Below are positions 5,203 through 5,237 of a stretch of 5,237 nt of DNA, in pieces; position 1 is the stretch's first letter, and every line of letters begins with the position of its first letter. This DNA is from DASPJR01 sp035628505 (GTDB lineage: Bacteria; Planctomycetota; SZUA-567; H5-PLA8), in assembly GCA_035628505.1 (NCBI GenBank), contig DASPJR010000186.1, positions 1 through 5,237 on the forward strand. Direction: 5' to 3'. The notes under the pieces were generated by a model. That model did no database searches. It saw nothing but the letters and a program-made list of their open reading frames with translations, and was not told the origin of the DNA. The translations under genes and the position numbers were made by a program.

Positions 5203-5237
5203 ATGAGTACTCAGGAAGAATCGGCAAAGTTGTCGGG
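5203..5237 (+). CDS. Start of an ORF running off the window, function unknown
   Basis: Eleven full codons and two further bases are visible, reading MSTQEESAKLS and then Gly. The ATG is supported by the AGGAGGAGG site 6 bases upstream. The fragment is too short to assign to a family. The preceding hairpin and the position at the far side of an AT-richer block make a transposase or accessory transposition protein plausible, but this is inference only. Confidence 0.5.
   Translation, partial: MSTQEESAKLS

Overview
This looks like chromosomal DNA from a GC-rich, large-genome environmental bacterium. The structured intergenic repeats, the 9-bp-period repeat family and the gene content would fit Acidobacteriota, Verrucomicrobiota or Planctomycetota. 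Nothing in the window settles the phylum, so this is an impression. All genes I can support are on the + strand.

Layout. (1) Bases 1-36 hold a 9-bp tandem-type repeat, followed by a small perfect inverted repeat and a weak -10-like box. (2) Bases 97-2645 are a tight two-gene operon for a sugar-type (CUT2) ABC importer: a double-domain RbsA/MglA-like ATPase and an RbsC-like permease. No substrate-binding protein lies on either side, so the substrate cannot be named. (3) Bases 2646-2930 are non-coding and dense in GC-rich inverted repeats with UUCG-type loops. They include a direct repeat whose two copies compete to pair with the same segment. (4) Bases 2931-3803 hold a small zinc-ribbon protein, apparently transcribed from a promoter almost on top of its start codon, and a secreted protein of unknown function whose ribosome binding site overlaps the zinc-ribbon stop codon. 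(5) Bases 3820-3853 are a second copy of the 9-bp-period repeat family, in the opposite orientation to the first. (6) Downstream, base composition drops (hand-counted 60-base lines: 26/60 and 28/60 GC, against 39/60 in the ATPase gene). This segment carries a HEAT-repeat-like protein, a probable intrinsic terminator and a 94-residue protein of unknown family. It looks like an accessory insertion. (7) The right edge has an extended imperfect hairpin (5139-5201) that partly buries a very strong Shine-Dalgarno sequence in front of an ORF running out of the window. This is either a regulated leader or the left end of a mobile element.

Functionally, the two ABC genes work together as the membrane and ATPase parts of one importer. 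The zinc-ribbon and secreted-protein genes are probably co-transcribed but show no obvious shared biochemistry. The HEAT protein and the small protein after it sit together in the AT-richer block, but a terminator separates them, so they are probably two accessory cargo genes rather than one operon. The most unusual material is non-coding: the 2661-2854 structured element, the two opposed repeat copies, and the leader hairpin at the right edge.
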